A stretch of 64,000 nucleotides of DNA, from positions 425,246-489,245 of the forward strand of contig NW_025933399.1 of assembly GCF_000764305.2 (NCBI RefSeq), in the 5' to 3' direction. A program made the translations under genes and the position numbers. Below the pieces are notes generated by a model. That model was not told the origin of the DNA and ran no database searches. It saw only the letters and a list, made by a program, of their open reading frames with translations. This DNA is from Hyalella azteca (lineage: Eukaryota; Arthropoda; Malacostraca; Amphipoda; Hyalellidae). The number at the start of each line of letters is the position of its first letter. Position 1 is the stretch's first letter. Shown piece by piece: positions 61,245-64,000 of the stretch.

Positions 61245-62348
61245 CCCAGTTTCTCATTATGAGAGTTGATTGAAAGTTTGCTTTGAATGATGTTCGTATT
61301 TCAAGTGTCTCGCAAATCGCAAACCAGCTGTCATTCAGCAGATACAACGCAAGACATGGATTGCATCGTAAATATCGCTTTTTGTCCGAGCACAATGAAG
61401 TCATGGTACATTGTATTTAATGGGAGCTCAGAAATGCAGTCTCGTGCGCACATCAGGGGTATCAGAGTCTTTATCTTTATGTTGATAAGATGAGAACACG
61501 AGATACGGGTGCATTCATTATTTTGGTCTCACCAAAAATAAATTTCGATTCTCCTCCTGTCAGACGATATTTTTTATTTTTTAATGGAGCGAAGAGCTCA
61601 AAATTTACATTTGCGTCATTTGATAGTTGTATTCATGACATGTGATATGGGTTTTCTATTAGTGCAAGCCGCAGCAAAGACGATTGATCGAAAATTAATT
61701 ATTTCTTCTCAATTTAAATTATTGTGAAAATAATTTTATCTTACTTTAAAAAATATCAATCAGGGTATTCGTACTTGACCATGAATGGCAAGTGATCATT
61801 ACCAATAGAAATCAGTTGAACATTATCGTTGGTTGGTCAAGTCAACTTTATATATTTCTAAAATTTCGCGTAGTATGCTCGCCATTTGCAAAAAATATAT
61901 AACGCACTTGAAAAATGTCTAAAATTGAAAACCTCTGTTCTCCTACTCAGCAGTACTTTAAAATATTTTTCAAGTGCCGACATTTGAAATTTTTTTAATT
62001 CCAGTAAGAAAAATTTATGGCGCTAGCGTAACTATTTTTACATTCTAACTCTAACGCATTTTTCCAGCCTTAGTAACTGTAGCGTCAGCTCAACCAACGA
62101 TTGCAGCTGGCGCCTCCTGCACGGAATTAATATGAAATGCACAGAAATGTACAGATTATATTTACCTCAAATTTTATACTGTTCGCGATAACTACTTCTT
62201 GATTATTCATAAAAGGTTATTGAGTCCAGAAGATTAATTGATTTGTTTTACCCAACCTCGAAATGGATTAACTTCTTAGCATATAGTTCTAATGTCCTCA
62301 AGTTTAGGTGAATTGTTTGAATGTGAATTTTAGGTTATTAATTGTTTG
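61245..62348. other. Non-coding stretch before duplication copy 2
   Basis: No gene is recognised in about 1.1 kb. The sequence just upstream of the duplication (TTAGGTTATTAATTGTTTG) does not match the 44-bp minisatellite found upstream of copy 1. Confidence 0.5.
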
Positions 62349-64000
62349 TACCTGTGTTCTAGGTTTTGAACTGACGATGGAGCTGGACTCCGAAACGTTT
62401 TCTCTTATAAGAAATGGTGAACTTTTTAGCTATTTTCTTTACTTTTAAATTCCTGGATTAATTTATTTTTATTTATAGCTTAAATTGAATATGAACGATG
62501 AGGAAAAATTTCGGTTTATGAATTTTTCTGAATTTTTTCATGATCTAGAAGATTATCGATCGCTATGAATTAAATCTGAAATAATCTTCGCGGATTAGAA
62601 TTTTGCGCAATATTAGGTTGGGTAATATTAAGGCAACTCGGTGCGACTCGTGAACACTTCTGCCTTCAATTTATTCGGTCTTTGAAAGTGAGTCCGATGC
62701 AATAATTTTTGCTTTCAAGGATTTTTGACTAAGGCTTCACTTTTTTAACTCCCAGTGGAAAATTTCCAGACTTCAAAAGTTTCGGAGGAGCGTAGGCATT
62801 AAAGAATAAAGTTGACAATAATTCGATGAGGGAAGGGGTGAAGTGGGGCTTAAAAGGTCACTGTATGACGGGTCGGATTAAGGGGTGAACGGGTTCATAG
62901 GTCACGGTATGACGAGTCGGGTTAAAGAGGGAGAAGTGGGGGGTTAAAAGGCCATTACGTAACAGGTCGGGTTGAGATAGGGTGAAGTGGGAGTAACAAG
63001 GTCACGGTGTGACGGGTTGTAGTATACGAGAGGTTTAAAGTATAGTATAATTACCATTTGCGGCTCCCAGCAACTGATATTCCTGCATTACCGCACAAAA
63101 CTCACATGAACTGTTAAGAAAAATACGAAGCTGTGATAGTTTGTCGGTTGTAAAATGTTGACCAATGGTGACGCGATCTCCTTTGCTGCCATTTAATGGA
63201 CATCTTGCGTTCATATCTCACATCGTTCTTGGATTTCACACTCTGGCTTTTGCCAAGCTGCTTAGTAAGATTTTGCACTCAAAAGCTTTCTCGAGTTGCT
63301 TCTGAAACATTTGCTTTGAAGGATTTTCACCATCAATGAGTTTACCCTTTGAATTTTGTAGGGGAAATCTGTAAAAGAGTAATATACTAAGTGGCAAAAT
63401 AAATAATTGAGGTAATTATAAATGATGGAATGAAATTATGATGGCGGCCTTAAAAGATTTCCGATTTGAAAGGGAAAACGACAAAAAAGTTCTAATTTGG
63501 GATGATTTTTTGAAAATCTTCTATGGACTGCCGGAGGATGCGGGTCTGCGACAGCATGAAGAAAAAATATTTAGCCCTCAAATTTCTTAAATTAAGTTTC
63601 TAATTTTGTATCAGCCCATGAGGTTTCATAAAAATTTAAGGCATTTTCAATTTACTAATTTAATAACTCATCTTAATTTTTTTGGAAGTGATTACAAATC
63701 AAATTTTGATTATCGAGCCATGCGATACATTTCCGCATAAAAAATACATGAAAATTGACACTTTTTCCAGGCTTCACGCTGCTTCGACTAACACACTGGA
63801 TATGCAACTTTTCTTAATTGGAGCTGAAAAACAATGGATTTCTCAGCGTCGTTAATACGACAGCTTTGTAAGCCTGCCAGATTCCTTCATAAAGAAGGTT
63901 CTGCCGGCAGAAGTTCGTAATTGCTCACGTACTCGAATTAATGTGCACCAGAAGTCATTACGTGCCGGCACTTGACTTAACGAAGTTGTTATAAGTCGAT
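62349..64000 (+). repeat. Segmental duplication copy 2, cut by window end
   Basis: This is base-for-base the same as 44906-46557 wherever compared, including the ~47-bp repeat at 62834-63020 and the hairpin-GAAACG motif at 62371-62397. It begins at the shared TACCTG and continues to the last base of the window, so the full length is unknown. The direct orientation and 15.8-kb separation fit a recent dispersed duplication, a young transposon family, or a redundantly assembled contig. Confidence 0.95.

Noticed and set aside
61108..61404. 98-codon minus-strand open frame over the E-box cluster
   Set aside because: The frame crosses an inverted-repeat cluster and shows no family feature; it overlaps an equally open plus-strand frame.

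Overview
This window looks like nuclear, non-coding DNA from a eukaryote. It is AT-rich throughout, densely packed with minisatellites and small DNA-transposon remnants, and has no recognisable protein-coding gene, rRNA or tRNA. An arthropod is my best guess, from the AT-rich style, the non-autonomous hAT-type and TTAA-flanked elements and the many 24-36 bp minisatellites. That is inference only, because no gene is present to place the organism. Every open frame I examined is short, lacks a family motif, or comes from a tandem repeat whose period keeps frames open. I therefore report no CDS.

Layout. 0-4.5 kb: a 34-bp minisatellite, copy A of a ~640-bp dispersed repeat, and a 30-bp minisatellite. 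8.8-9.0 kb: a 24-bp array. 12.6-13.2 kb: copy B of the dispersed repeat. Both copies hold a 65-68 nt block with an intact-looking splice acceptor and GTAAGT donor. 15.4-15.7 kb: a 104-bp near-perfect palindrome inserted with 12-bp direct repeats into the second unit of a ~70-bp tandem pair. 17.0 kb: a 33-bp array starting at an N. 24.0-24.5 kb: fourteen 36-bp units, partly arranged as alternating 72-bp dimers. 25.1-25.85 kb: about twenty-six 28-bp units. 28.07-30.2 kb: a 29-bp (58-bp dimer) minisatellite split by a 1,865-bp non-autonomous hAT-like element with a perfect 8-bp target-site duplication, which itself carries a 1,216-bp TTAA-flanked element. 30-42 kb: mostly plain AT-rich sequence. 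44.8-46.6 kb: a 44-bp minisatellite abutting a segment of at least 1,652 bp that recurs at 62.35 kb to the window end with a constant offset and no difference seen. 50-52.2 kb: three kinds of tandem repeat, one GC-rich. 53.1 kb: a MITE-like inverted-repeat element. 56.4-56.9 kb: a diverged relative of one end of the 28.6-kb TTAA element, followed directly by a TGACGTAA-rich array. 58.4 kb: a 31-bp array. 61.2 kb: a 55-bp cluster of four CACGTG palindromes in inverted modules.

No genes act together here. The biology on show is repeat turnover: minisatellite expansion, transposon nesting and a very recent or artefactual segmental duplication. The least explained items are the two diverged repeats that keep exon-like splice signals, the palindrome insertion, and the identical 1.65-kb copies.
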